Assembly: GCF_963678635.1 (NCBI RefSeq)
Contig: NC_087068.1
Span: forward strand, 7,944,027-8,008,026
Source of the DNA: Symsagittifera roscoffensis
Taxonomy: Eukaryota; Xenacoelomorpha; Acoela; Convolutidae
Length of the DNA stretch: 64,000 nt
Direction: 5' to 3'
Notes under the pieces: generated by a model
What the model was told of the DNA's origin: nothing
Database searches by the model: none
Seen by the model: the letters and a program-made list of their open reading frames with translations, nothing else
Translations under genes and position numbers: made by a program
In this document: positions 9,491 through 19,322 of the stretch, one piece after another
Layout of the letters: every line of letters begins with the position of its first letter
Numbering within the stretch: the stretch's first letter is position 1

Positions 9491-11038
9491 TTAAACTTGA
9501 GCGGACTTGAGTGGGAACTTCATCTTCCTTGGGTCTTTTACTTGCAGGCATGCCAGGCATGCATTCACCCATCTCTCGCAAGCTTTCCTTAATCCTGGCC
9601 AATCAAACCTGTGTAGTATTCTCTGTTGCACTTTGTCTATCTCCTGGTGCCCCATCTGATCGTGCGATCTGAATAACACCTCCGTCTGATACAATTGTGG
9701 TAATATGATGAGGTTGTGCTTGTGTAATATCTTCTCCTCATCTTTTCTCTTGCACGCTACCACCCCATCAGCTGTGTGATAGAGTAAATCTTTTTTTTCT
9801 TTGTAGAACTGGCTTAAGATCTTGTAGCTGTCTTCTTCGAGTTCCCCTTTCTCCTTGGACCCCGTCCGGATCCATTTGGAGAGGTTACTTGTCATCTTGT
9901 CATTCTTTTGGGCCCTTATCAGCTCCGACAGCCTATTTTTCGCTTTGACATGTTCCTTTAGTGCCATGATCTGTCCATTCATTTCCCCAGGGTTGTGGAT
10001 GTCATCATTCAGCTTTACGCATATTACCCTCTTCACGATCTTCATATCATCTTCTGGCACCAGATTTGTTCTGACATTTGAGTTGCATGATAGTTCCCTG
10101 AATGGTTTCCTCGAAACCGCAATTTTCTCAAGTTCTTCACCCCCTTGTGCTTCTTGTTCATCCGAGTTGTACGTTCCTGAGGAGGGATCTGTTTGTAGCT
10201 CCCTGTCGCGGTGTCTCATCTTCTCCTCTGCCAGTATCATGCATAGACTATCCTGATCATCGCTGCTCTTTTCCGAATCTTCATCCCATTCTTCACACTC
10301 CCCGGACAATTTCTCTTCTCCGGTTTCTTCTTCCTCCGTGGACGTGGACCACTCCCCGGACTCTTGACCTAGTCCTAGGTGTTCAGCTTCTTCCTTAAAC
10401 GCCACTTTCTTCTTTCTAACCTGAGTCCGCTCAAGTATGTTATCAGGGATTTTGTCAACCAGTGACCGCACGACTTCTTTGCCATCAGTAACGCTTCCTC
10501 TTAGAGAGTCTGCGTTGCCAACTGTTTCATTCCTTCGCAGTATCGTGACTTCCGGTTCCTTCCTACCCTTTCCTACGTTCACGGGTTTATCATCTGCCAG
10601 TTTCTCAAGTAACCTCCACAAGTCTTCATCTACCTGAGTATCTCCCGTTTCCACCTGGTTGAGATCATAGCCTTTTGCCTTGAGCGTCTCTCTCACAATT
10701 TTTGACTTGAGCATAATCTCTATCGGCATCCCTCGGTTCTTTTTCAAGATTGATTTCTTTTGAGGCTCTTCTGGTAATTCGGGATGATCTTCTATCGGTT
10801 TGCCTGACTTGTCTAGCCATCTCGTGAGTGGAAGACTGTCATACGTTTCTTTGTCCATGAAGGAGAAGCCATCTTTAATCTCGGGCCTGTCCGCCTCCCT
10901 CTGTTCCTGTCTCTCGTAGAACTCCGTCTTCCTACTCAAGCTATCGGCATTCTGATGTTTGTCCCTTGTTCTATGCTCAATTATCATGTTGTACCCATCC
11001 AAGCGAACTATCCATCTCCCAATGTAGCTCTGGTCCAT
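9491..11038 (-). pseudogene. RNase H end, acidic connection and integrase zinc domain (G2a)
   Basis: A 515-codon frame begins with the end of the RNase H region (DGYNMIIEHRTRDKHQNADSLSRK, a standard Gypsy motif). It runs through about 300 acidic, probably disordered residues and ends with the integrase HHCC finger (HDQMGHQ, then CLACLQ). The connection is far longer than in ordinary Gypsy elements. It carries two copies of the polypurine-like core in sense (10295-10309 and 10349-10365). The frame stops just before the integrase core, so the polyprotein is broken in this copy. Confidence 0.8.
10295..10365 (-). promoter_or_regulatory. Two internal copies of the polypurine core (G2a)
   Basis: The sense strand contains TTGTCCGGGGAGTG (about 10295-10309) and GAGTCCGGGGAGTGG (about 10349-10365). 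Both have the 11-base core of the 3' polypurine tract exactly. They may be extra plus-strand primers; the peptide encoded here is SGE. Confidence 0.5.
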
Positions 11039-11093
11039 CGAGTACGTCTTCAGCCAGCTGAGGGCCCTGTTGTCGACCCGCAGCTTAAATGGC

Positions 11094-12233
11094 TCACTGC
11101 CTAAATATGCTCTTTATTTCTCGACAAAAAATAACCACCGCAAACATCTCTGCTTTCGGCGCCCCGTACTTCATTTCTGTATCACTCAAGACTTTGATCC
11201 CGTATGCTATTGGTCTTAAGACTGTCTTACCGTTCCATTCTTGTTCTTGATGGAGAATTCCAGAAATCGCGACCACCGACGCGTCCGTATCCAACACGTA
11301 CATCCCTTTTTCCGTTGGCATCCCTAACACCGGTGCCTCGCACAACTCTTTCTTAATTCTCTGGAATGATTTTTCAACTGCGTTGTTCCATGTGAACTTT
11401 TTGCATTTATGTCTCATTAATTGTTGCATCGGGTATAGTTGTCTGCATAGCCCTTGATGAATTCCCTGTAGTATTTCGCAAAACCCAGGAAGTTCATCAA
11501 CTGGTGTTCCATTTTTGGCAATTTCCAAGTTAGAACTGCTTCCACTGCATCTGGATCCGGTCTGATGCCGTGCCTGTCCATCATTCTGCCCAAGTAAAAT
11601 ACTTGAATCCTTGAGTATCTCGCACTTTTTGGCAATTTCCAAATAGAACTGCTTCCACTGCATCTGGATCCGGTCTGATGCCGTGCCTGTCCACCATTCT
11701 GCCCAAGTAAAATACTTGAATCCTTGAGTATCTCGCACTTTGACGGCTTACACTTTAGCCCCGACCTCTTCACACATGCAAACACCTCGTCCAGTCGCTC
11801 GATGTGGTCTTCTAGTGTGGGCGTCGCTATTACTACGTCATCCACATAGCACATTACCAGATTGCCGTACTTCTTTGTCACCTATCAGCTCATGTGCCAT
11901 CAACCGTTGCGTTGAAATGTGGCTGTGGCATTGCAAAAACCAAACGGCATCCGTTTCCATTGAAACAGCCCCAACTCGCAAGCGAACCCTGTTTTGTCCC
12001 TGTCTTGCTTCCTCAGCGGGACCTGCGAGAATGCCGAACCTAAATCAAGAGTTGTAAAAAAAATTTGCGTCACCTAACTTCGAGAGGCTCTCGTCAATCC
12101 TAGGTATGGGATAGGCATCCTTCACCGTGAAGGAGTTCAGATACTGAAAGTCACAGCAAAACCTCAATTGGTCGCCTTTCTTTTTGGCCATCACTACTCC
12201 ACACGCCCACGGTGACTTGGATGGTTCTATCAT
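11094..12233 (-). pseudogene. Reverse transcriptase and RNase H (G2a)
   Basis: Fragments in several frames make up a Gypsy-type RT. 12233-12045 has SPWACGVVMAKKKG and DAYPIPRIDESL. 11881-11417 has LVMCYVDDVVIATPT with catalytic YVDD. 11738-11094 has the RNase H start VLDTDASVVAISGILHQEQ. A 13-base G run at 12282-12294, a frameshift after KLGDANFF, and a 114-bp duplication break the frame. It has the same order as G1 34181-35242, which is almost intact. Confidence 0.88.
11512..11738 (-). repeat. Tandem duplication of 113-114 bp in RT (G2a)
   Basis: Copies at 11512-11625 and 11626-11738 differ at few positions. The extra copy lies after the YVDD motif and shifts the frame, so it is a private lesion of this copy. 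Confidence 0.9.
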
Positions 12234-12569
12234 GTCATACTCTAGTAATGTCTCTATTTTTTTCCTATATGCCTCTGATTTGGGGGGGGGGGGGTCATGC
12301 GCCTCGCTCCCTCAAAGTTCTATTTCATGCTCAGCAAAATTACAACACCCGATGTCTGCCTTATGTCTCGAAAAAACTTCCTTGTTCCGCTCTAGTACGT
12401 CCTTGATGGCTTCGAGTTGTTCGTCCGTCGACTTGCCCCTTTAATGTTCGATCTCCGGCAGGACCGGTTTATCACTCTGCATTTCATCTAGTGTGGGCCG
12501 TTCCGGAAAATTCAAACAGCTCGATAGCCCATCGTCTGTCTCTGACTTAAGTGATTTCACAAAATCTGA

Positions 12570-13388
12570 TTAACCCTTTATTTTCTTCAATCGTCTCAAG
12601 ATACAAATTTTTTCCCTATGATTGGGACAATCAACAACTTCATTTTGTTTTGAATTTTCAGTCATTTCATATCGAGTTTTAACGGGTAAAGCATATCCAA
12701 GCTTCCTCCCCCTCTGTATCGTGATGGGTATATCAAGAGTATTCAACAAGTCACTGACGCAGAGACCGCTCTTGGTTATCGAGAAGGATCTTCCTAAAAC
12801 AGCAGCACTTTGAATATCAGGATTTGGGACTATGCATACTTGCTTGTTGTCACTTAGTTCATTGTAATTTTTCATTCGCAAGCTTACCATTGCCGCTTTG
12901 TTCGCCTTTAGCCTCACCCTCCTACTCAAGAATACCGGTGCTTTATTTTCATTCGCTATTATTAAATTAACCGGTTTAATTGCGTACCTCCTATCCGGGT
13001 TCCTTATCCTGAACATCGCATTGTTTAAATCAATTGTTACGTCGAAGTTCCTGATGAAGTCCCTGCCTAAAATGAACTGGTCCGACTCATCTAGGTTTTC
13101 TACCACAAGAAAGCTCATCCACAGATTGCGTTCCCCCAGATTTAGGGCTATTATTCGTGTTCTGCCTAGCAACCGCAGCGCCCCTTTGTTAGCAGCTGAC
13201 AACCGTATTCTCGAGTCTATCAAGTCATCTTTGTTGAAGCCCAATCGCTCCCAAGTTTCGATTGGTATTACACTCAAGACCGCTCCAGTATCGAGTAAGC
13301 CAAGCAAGTGAGTCTTCTTGCCACTTATGTCCAGCACATGTGGGGATACGTCTGCCTCTGTCCCAATGTGTTCTGCATCTTGTCCCAA
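12570..13388 (-). CDS. Aspartic protease region (G2a)
   Basis: This 272-codon frame is a retroviral-type aspartic protease followed by a linker towards RT. LLDTGAVLSVIP carries the catalytic DTG, and QFILGRDFIRNFDVTID is the usual second conserved block. The homologous region of G1 is fused in frame to gag. In G2a a deletion of about 130 residues between the zinc knuckles and the protease has shifted the frame, so the protease now overlaps the end of the gag frame. The ATG given is simply the first available and not a true start. Confidence 0.8.
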   Translation of the reverse strand: MGQDAEHIGTEADVSPHVLDISGKKTHLLGLLDTGAVLSVIPIETWERLGFNKDDLIDSRIRLSAANKGALRLLGRTRIIALNLGERNLWMSFLVVENLDESDQFILGRDFIRNFDVTIDLNNAMFRIRNPDRRYAIKPVNLIIANENKAPVFLSRRVRLKANKAAMVSLRMKNYNELSDNKQVCIVPNPDIQSAAVLGRSFSITKSGLCVSDLLNTLDIPITIQRGRKLGYALPVKTRYEMTENSKQNEVVDCPNHREKICILRRLKKIKG

Positions 13389-14764
13389 TGTTGCTCTATT
13401 TCCTTCGTTGCTAGGTCCTGTTTCACCTTGTTAATCGCCTCTGACGCCGTTTTCTCATAATTTATCTCTAGGGCGTTCCTGGCCGTGGCCTCTATCGCAT
13501 TGTTAACCTGCGTTACAGCCTTCACTGTCTTCGTTGGCAGTTCCGTACTCGGTGCTTCTAAGTTTTTTGTTTCAAACTCGGTTTGTCTATTCCTCTGATT
13601 CTGCACCGCCGCTAATGCTAATTTATGTTTGGGGTGACTCTGGTTCTTGACTGCCTCCCAAAACAAAGGACAGTCCTTTCTGAAGTGCCCCTCCTGATTG
13701 CAGAAGAAGCATCTTGCACCTATTTTGATGATTAAGCCACTATAGTACTCGTGTTCTTCCATCTGGCTCATATCTTCCTCATCTGGTGCGTATCCCAGAC
13801 TCTTCATGCCCTGCTTGTATGTTTCGCAATCCGCCACGTGATGATCAGCTGACCCGCAGTTCGCGCATGATCTACGTTTGTCCATGTCATCTCTAGGCTT
13901 GTACCATGACGACCTTTGTGGTTGGTTCCCCCCTTGCATATTCCTGTTATCTGAATATGAGTATTTCTTGGGTTTCATTAGCATGTACTCTCTTGACTTC
14001 TGTCTCATCTCTTCTGGAGTCGGTGCACTATCTTTCGACAATGTATAGTATGTTGCTAACATCATTCTCAAGTCGTCACATTTTACCCCATCAATGATCT
14101 TTGAGGCGATGCTAAAGTTTCTTCTGTTTGTGGACTCTTCAGGGTCACTCTTTCGTCTCAAGCTCTCAAGATCATCTCGGAACCTATCTATCGATTCATC
14201 GTCCCTTTGCCTTCTCTTTTCAAATTGCATGATCGCTTGATGACCCTTCATGCCTGACCCGAATCTTTTCAACAATATCTCGAAGATTTTATCCGCAGTG
14301 TCGCATTCCTCTTCTTTCTTCGCAACCACGCATTTCAACGCCGTGCCTTCTAAATTGCTGAGTATCGCTGTGCATGCTTGCTTCTCATCGTTCAAGCTGT
14401 CTTGTTCCAAGTGCAATCTCATGACTTCTACCCAAGTATCAATGCATCCATCTGAGTCATCCTTGAATTCTTTCGGTTTTTTGAAAGTTTTCCTGGATTT
14501 GTTACTTCCTCTGTCACTCGAGTCGGTGTTCCTCGTGGCGAAGGCTTCTAGTGTCCTGTTCATCATTTCCCAGGTGCTTGCCCACGTCATGACATCCGGT
14601 CCCACATTATTGTGAGTCGCGGAATCCCCTGGACCACTCGTCGTATTTGCTGTTCCACTTTTCATAATCGCTTTGCCCCCCCCCCGGTGCTGTACTCGCG
14701 GCATCCTGGGGTAATGGTAACGGTGTTGATTGCCGTTTGTTCCGTTGTGGTTCCACGAAGTCAA
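13325..14764 (-). CDS. Gag: capsid and two zinc knuckles (G2a)
   Basis: A 479-codon frame covers the retrotransposon Gag capsid region (DGCIDTWVEVMRLHLEQ, ILSNLEGTALKCVV, FEKRRQRDDESIDRF) and two CX2CX4HX4C knuckles (CANCGSADHHVADC and CFFCNQEGHFRKDC). Gag packages the RNA. The frame continues upstream in another frame (14607-15356), so gag is interrupted by a frameshift near a C-run at 14679. Its C-terminal end (about 25 residues) is out-of-frame protease-region sequence created by the deletion described for the protease. Confidence 0.85.
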   Translation of the reverse strand: MTSWNHNGTNGNQHRYHYPRMPRVQHRGGGKAIMKSGTANTTSGPGDSATHNNVGPDVMTWASTWEMMNRTLEAFATRNTDSSDRGSNKSRKTFKKPKEFKDDSDGCIDTWVEVMRLHLEQDSLNDEKQACTAILSNLEGTALKCVVAKKEEECDTADKIFEILLKRFGSGMKGHQAIMQFEKRRQRDDESIDRFRDDLESLRRKSDPEESTNRRNFSIASKIIDGVKCDDLRMMLATYYTLSKDSAPTPEEMRQKSREYMLMKPKKYSYSDNRNMQGGNQPQRSSWYKPRDDMDKRRSCANCGSADHHVADCETYKQGMKSLGYAPDEEDMSQMEEHEYYSGLIIKIGARCFFCNQEGHFRKDCPLFWEAVKNQSHPKHKLALAAVQNQRNRQTEFETKNLEAPSTELPTKTVKAVTQVNNAIEATARNALEINYEKTASEAINKVKQDLATKEIEQHWDKMQNTLGQRQTYPHMCWT

Positions 14765-15766
14765 CTCTGTTGCCTTGCGTTCGGTCCGCTGCCGGCCTGT
14801 CCTGTGACGTAGAGTTCCTCAAGATGGCGTCTAGTTTTGCCTGTATTGCACATGAACTCCCAGCCTGCTCCCTACTCATTGAGTCCATTCTCGTTTCCAG
14901 ACTCCCCAACTGGCTGTTCACTGCGTCATACCGTTGCTTCATCTCTTGCATGTCTTTTTTGATGTTCTTGCCTCGCTCTCCATCAGTGGCATCTACCTTG
15001 TCTGACATCTGCTGAAGCTTTTCCTCTGTCGCTTTCGCCAGATTGAAATAGTTGTCCAGGTACTCATGTTTGTTGTATCTTAATTCTTTCTTTATCACCT
15101 CTCTATCCTCCTCGCTGTGCTTTAGTCTCTTGTCGATCTGATCTAGCTTCGCCATCAGATCGCCCAGATCGAGAGAAGTTGTTGTTTCATGGTCTGCTGT
15201 TGCCCTGTTGTTGGCTGCTGCTTCCGGTCTGACCTGGTCTTCGTTTTTGTCGGTGTCTGTCATTTTCGTGGAAACCGTTCCGAATGTTTTGCCTTTCTCG
15301 GCTTTCGATTCCTCCGTCACTATGTCTCTTGATTTCATCCCGACCATCATTGCCAACCTTTCAGTAATGACGTTCTTTTTGCTTGAGACTCGTCCTTTAT
15401 CGTTTTCGGCGTGTTGCCCGTTGTGTCTTCCCCAGTGTCTATCGGCGAGAACTCCATGGACTTTGGACTTGGTTCTTCTGCATTCGACATCGGTGTTGAC
15501 TCCGTGGTATTCTTCTCCACCTCATCCACCTTCTGGTCTGGTGTTTCTAGGTCAATCTCGTTGGCGGGTTCCGCTTGTTTCCCTTCCTCGCCCTCTTTTG
15601 TTTTGTTCTCTCTGTTACTCCTCGTGTTGACCAGGCTAACTGAAAAGTTCTTCTTTGTTACTCTTGGGCCAACCGATGTCATTTTACGTAGCGACGAGTT
15701 ATATTTTGTCTTTGATTCTGATTCTGTAGATCTTTTTTCAGCCACCGGTACCCTGCTCAGTTTCAT
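14607..15766 (-). pseudogene. Gag N-terminal region with coiled coil (G2a)
   Basis: Two frames, 15766-15347 and 15356-14607, form the N-terminal part of Gag. The first is charged and low complexity and starts MKLSRVPVAEKRS. The second has a predicted coiled coil (LGDLMAKLDQIDKRLKHSEE to about LGSLETRMDSMSREQ). G1 has the same order in a single frame. The frame change at about 15350 and again near 14680 shows decay. The ATG at 15766 is the likely gag start, because it follows directly on the long noncoding leader. Confidence 0.7.
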
Positions 15767-16004
15767 GATTTTTATTTACAATTGATTCTATTTACAATAT
15801 TGATATTTACAAAATCCTATTCTAAGAATAATAAAAAAAAATTTTGATAACGGAAAGAAAAACTACTTTTCTGTTCCTTATAAGATTTTATTAAAGTTTT
15901 ACTAATTCGTGATCCTAACAGTATCGCGTTCCGACTAGTCCTATTGCTTTTGATTCAGTTATTTCGACCTGTCTTAAGACCCTTTAGTACCGTCACCCCA
16001 CTTC
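15767..16004 (-). other. G2a leader, proximal part
   Basis: AT-rich noncoding sequence between the gag start and the minisatellite. No motif was recognised. Confidence 0.5.
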
Positions 16005-16640
16005 TTCGTGCTGTCCCAAGCTTTCTCTCTACTGTCCCAAGACTATTCGGTTCTGTCCCAGTACTTCTTGGTAGTGTCCCAAGACCACTGTCCCAAGACC
16101 CTTGCCCTAAGACTACTGTCCCAAGACTACTGTCCCAAGACTACTGTCCCAAGACTGCTGTCCCAAGACTACTGTCCCAAGACTATTATCCCAAGACTAG
16201 TGTCCCAAGACTACTGTCCCAAGACTACTGTCCCAAGACCCTTGCCCCAAGAAAACTGTCCCAAGACTAGTATCCCAAGACTAGTGTCCCAAGACTAGTG
16301 TCCCAAGACTAGTGTCCCAAGACTACTGTCCCAAGACTACTGTCCCAAGACTACTGTCCCAAGACTACTGTCCCAAGACTACTGTCCCAAGACTACTGTC
16401 CCAAGACCACTGTCCCAAGACCACTGTCCCAAGACCCTTGCCCCAAGACCACTGTCCCATGACCACTATCCCAAGACCAGTGTCCCAAGACTGTATTGTC
16501 CTAAGACCGTACGAAGACTGCTCTGGCCCAAGACTGTCCCAAGACTGCACCGTTCCAAGACTGTCCCAAGACTGCACTGCTCCAAGACCGTCCCCAGACT
16601 GCACTGTCCCAAGACTTCTTCGGTACTGTCCCAAGACTTG
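16005..16640 (-). repeat. 14-bp minisatellite in the G2a leader
   Basis: About 40 copies of a 14-bp unit, plus strand CTGTCCCAAGACTA, with the central copies almost perfect and the edges degenerate. It sits in the 5' untranslated leader between LTR and gag. The unit contains CCCAAGACT, close to the CTCAAGACT motif scattered through G2 elements. Confidence 0.95.
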
Positions 16641-17539
16641 TCACAAAGTGTCTGGATAGTAGGATTTCTTCCTCTTCGTTGTGAGGACTCTTGAACCACT
16701 GTACCGTGTACCACCACTTGAGCTCTAGTAAAAATTTTCCCAAAAACTCTATCTTAATGGCCAAAAGCTTCAAATACTGACCCCCCTGTATTTATCTACC
16801 TTTCGTTGATTCAGGTAATTTGAAACCCCAACTTCTCCGCAGGTATCTTGTGATCACCTGTTCGTTCAAATACCAAGAACAAATTCTCACTTAAACGTAA
16901 AAATTTAAACAGGAAAAATTATAAAAACAGAGAGATAAACCCACCTAAAATTCAAAGCTGACAGATATCAACCTTTGTCCGAAAAATTGTCTGGTACCCG
17001 ATTGCCACGCGTTTTCCTCCCCCCTGCTAGCGATCTTATGGGGTATCACAAAAACTGTCTATGTCCGTTCCCCCCTACCGATCCGACCAGGGTACCTACC
17101 TTAATTCGATGATAAATTTGGATATCCGCTCCTTATAACCGACGCGTGTAAGAATCTAATGTAACTAAATCGACGATGCCGATCAATTAGTTACTCTAAT
17201 GTGTCCCCTTTTTTACACTTTACAACCACCAACCTTTAACCTAACCAGCCCCCCTTCTAACCTCCCCCCTCTTAAGCCGAAAACTCCCTTAAGCGCCGGC
17301 TGCTAAACCTCTCGAGAGAAAACCGTAGACCTGTTTCCAGGCCTGCTTCAGTAAAAACTTCCTCAAAACAATGGGGCTCCGCTTATCCAATTTTACACTT
17401 ATTTCCTATAATGTAGTGTGGATTTTAACGATACCCGTTTGTCCAACTTGAGAACACCCTTGCGCGTCCTCCTCTTGTTGTAGCGCGGTCCCGTGCTGGT
17501 TGTCCCCTTGACGTGCACTGCACTTGACACCAGCACCAC
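16641..17539 (-). other. G2a leader, central part
   Basis: About 0.9 kb of noncoding leader with C-rich patches. No convincing ORF or RNA gene was seen. Confidence 0.5.
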
Positions 17540-17735
17540 CTTCCCACTTGGCTGGTCACTTCTTCCAGTCAAGTTTCCTAGCGGTTCAGCTCAATCCTTG
17601 TGAACCACTTTCCCACTCGGCTGGTCACCTCTTCCAGTCAAGTCTCCTAGTGGTTCGGCTAAATCCTTGTGAACCACTTTCCCACTCGGCTGGTCACCTC
17701 TTCCAGTCAAGTCTCCTACTTGTCCAGCTAAGTTT
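17540..17735 (-). repeat. 69-bp tandem repeat, about 2.8 copies, in the G2a leader
   Basis: Units start at 17540, 17609 and 17678, each with CCCACTYGGCTGGTCAC and CTTCCAGTCAAGT. The unit length is a multiple of three, which keeps a plus-strand frame open, but there is no sign that it is coding. Confidence 0.9.
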
Positions 17736-18190
17736 CAAGCTATCTGAAAACCCTTAACAACGCCCCCCACTTGGGCACCTTATTGAGGTTGCTGAATTAG
17801 ATTGCTAGATTGATCGAAACGATCGGTAATATAACAGTATGGGTATACTATTTAATTAATATAAAAGTTTGATCCAACTAATCTGGTGTCAAAGTCACTG
17901 TCATTTTTGTTTTATGGTTTTTCCTTTTTCTATTCTTTTTTCTTGGTTTTGTTTCGCTTTTGTCTTTTTGCTCGTGTTTTTGTCCCCCTAGTTACCCCCC
18001 TTATTCGGTTAGCTAAGCCTCGTTCGGAGAGCGTACCAGGAAGTTTTCTCGAGTTTTCTTAAAAAGCTATCACGTTACAACCGGAAGGTTTACACGTTCC
18101 CGCTGAACCGTACCACCGGTACTCTAGAATGGGCATGTAGCCCGGAGCTGTGTCAAGTGGTTTCGACTCCGTAGTCATGATGTCGTAAAA
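17736..18190 (-). other. G2a leader, distal part
   Basis: Noncoding sequence between the 69-bp repeats and the primer-binding site. It contains a T-rich stretch and ends with GTCATGATG, also found next to the G1 primer-binding site. Confidence 0.5.
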
Positions 18191-18206
18191 ACACCCAGGA
18201 GCGCCA
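18190..18206 (-). promoter_or_regulatory. G2a primer-binding site
   Basis: Sense TGGCGCTCCTGGGTGTT, shared exactly with G1. It would pair with a tRNA 3' end reading AACACCCAGGAGCGCCA, which resembles tRNA-Asn. It lies 11 nt inside the LTR edge, a longer offset than usual. Confidence 0.65.
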
Positions 18207-18217
18207 TAAAAACACTA

Positions 18218-19112
18218 TGTAACAGTCGCCTATTTCGGTCACTTATGAGGCTTAAAAAGAATAGGCCCTATAACCATTGGCTCAAGAGTCAGGAACACTA
18301 TCTTTTGTGTTTTTCTACCTCAAAAACGGTCGGAGCCAATTCGTTTCACTTGCAACATGAGACTAGAACCCGTTACAGCTTAAAAGCCACTACCAAAATA
18401 CCCCCCCCCCCCCCCACACACTCTAGAAAATAAGAACGTCCCCATACTTAGGTCTCAAAATACCCAAAATACGCGAACGCCGTTAAAAACAGGGTCGGAA
18501 CAATCCGTTAAGTTACTTTTATTGGACAGTGGAACTTTGATCCGTTTCAGATGGATCAACCTAAAACTCGCCTTACCTCAACATACTTATAACAAAATGC
18601 ACTCGGGAAAATTAAATTAGGTACTTACATAGTACACTTGAGAATCAGGGTAATTAGGCTAATTAGTAACTCTAGCTTAAATATAATTGAATATAACTCG
18701 AGAAGTTTTCTAACAATGAGTTCCACTCAAAGGAAATGAGTTTTAACTTGAGAATGTAGTTTTGGGTCTGAACCATTGGGAGACTGAACCATTGAAGGTT
18801 CACTCTGGTTCAGCTGAATTCCGATCTTCTTTCGTAATCACTCTGTCTCCTATATCAAGATAGGACAGCTCTACTCTGGTGGTTTTTATTATTATCTCGG
18901 AAATTGCGAATATCAATTTCCCGCTGTTTTTTCTGTCACTTTCCCGCAATTGCGATTCGGTCGTTCTGATTTTATTTTTGATGTTTTCAGTTGTCGCGAG
19001 AAAACTGAGCATGACAGGCTCAATTCGAATTTTTGAAAAATTAAACTTCATCCCAAAACCACGTATTTCGTATTCCTCAAGGTCAAACTTCCAGATATGA
19101 CCGACTGGCACA
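18218..19112 (-). repeat. G2a 5' LTR
   Basis: 895 bp, TGTAACAGTCG to CGACTGGCACA on the plus strand. It differs from the 3' LTR by scattered substitutions and small indels (by eye about 95% identical). A sense splice donor (TAT|GTAAGTACC) lies at about 18628, downstream of the probable promoter, so it could be the major donor for spliced RNAs. The 103-codon frame found in the 3' LTR is also open here (18800-19111). Confidence 0.92.
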
Positions 19113-19322
19113 ATTCCGGTCGAATGTCACATAAACCACATTGTATTTGATTTCATTTAAATATTAAAAGTCATAAGTCAATATTATTTCACTCCTATCT
19201 TGAATATTGCAGTTACAGTTTCGTTTAGAGTCTTTTGGTTCTAAACAATCATCTCCAAATATTGACCAATCACAGACGAGTATATCAACAAACTCTAGAT
19301 GATGGTGTTTCGATATTCTTTC
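19113..19322 (-). repeat. Copia LTR fragment between G2a and G1
   Basis: Matches 2650-2742 in blocks (ATTATTTCACTCCT, CAGTTACAGTTTC, CCAATCACAGACGAGT). The first 19 bases instead resemble the terminal bases of a G1 LTR (GGTCGAATGTCACA). This is a mosaic of old insertions. Confidence 0.6.

Larger units (their letters stand above)
4016..19112 (-). mobile_element. G2a: giant Gypsy-type LTR retrotransposon, deleted copy
   Basis: Two similar LTRs of about 0.89 kb (4016-4906 and 18218-19112) bound a 13.3-kb interior transcribed right to left. The order is primer-binding site, 2.4-kb leader with a minisatellite, gag, protease, RT, RNase H, integrase, macro-like module, intron, and a remnant of the long env-position ORF, ending at the polypurine tract. 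The copy is dead. It has frameshifts in gag and RT, a deletion at the gag-protease junction, stops in integrase, and loss of most of the long ORF. No clear 5-bp target duplication is visible (acatt on the left, attcc on the right). The right flank begins with a short scrap like the end of a G1 LTR. Confidence 0.9.

Noticed and set aside
16005-16640. CRISPR array
   Set aside because: Units are 14 bp, directly adjacent and without unique spacers, in a eukaryotic retrotransposon leader.
16008-16659. Repetitive PKTTVPRLLSQDYC-like protein on either strand of the minisatellite
   Set aside because: A 14-bp unit is open in several frames by chance; no start context or conservation supports translation.
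18359-18433. C-run and open frame in the G2a LTR as a gene
   Set aside because: The frame is short, contains a mononucleotide run and is not kept in the other LTR copies.
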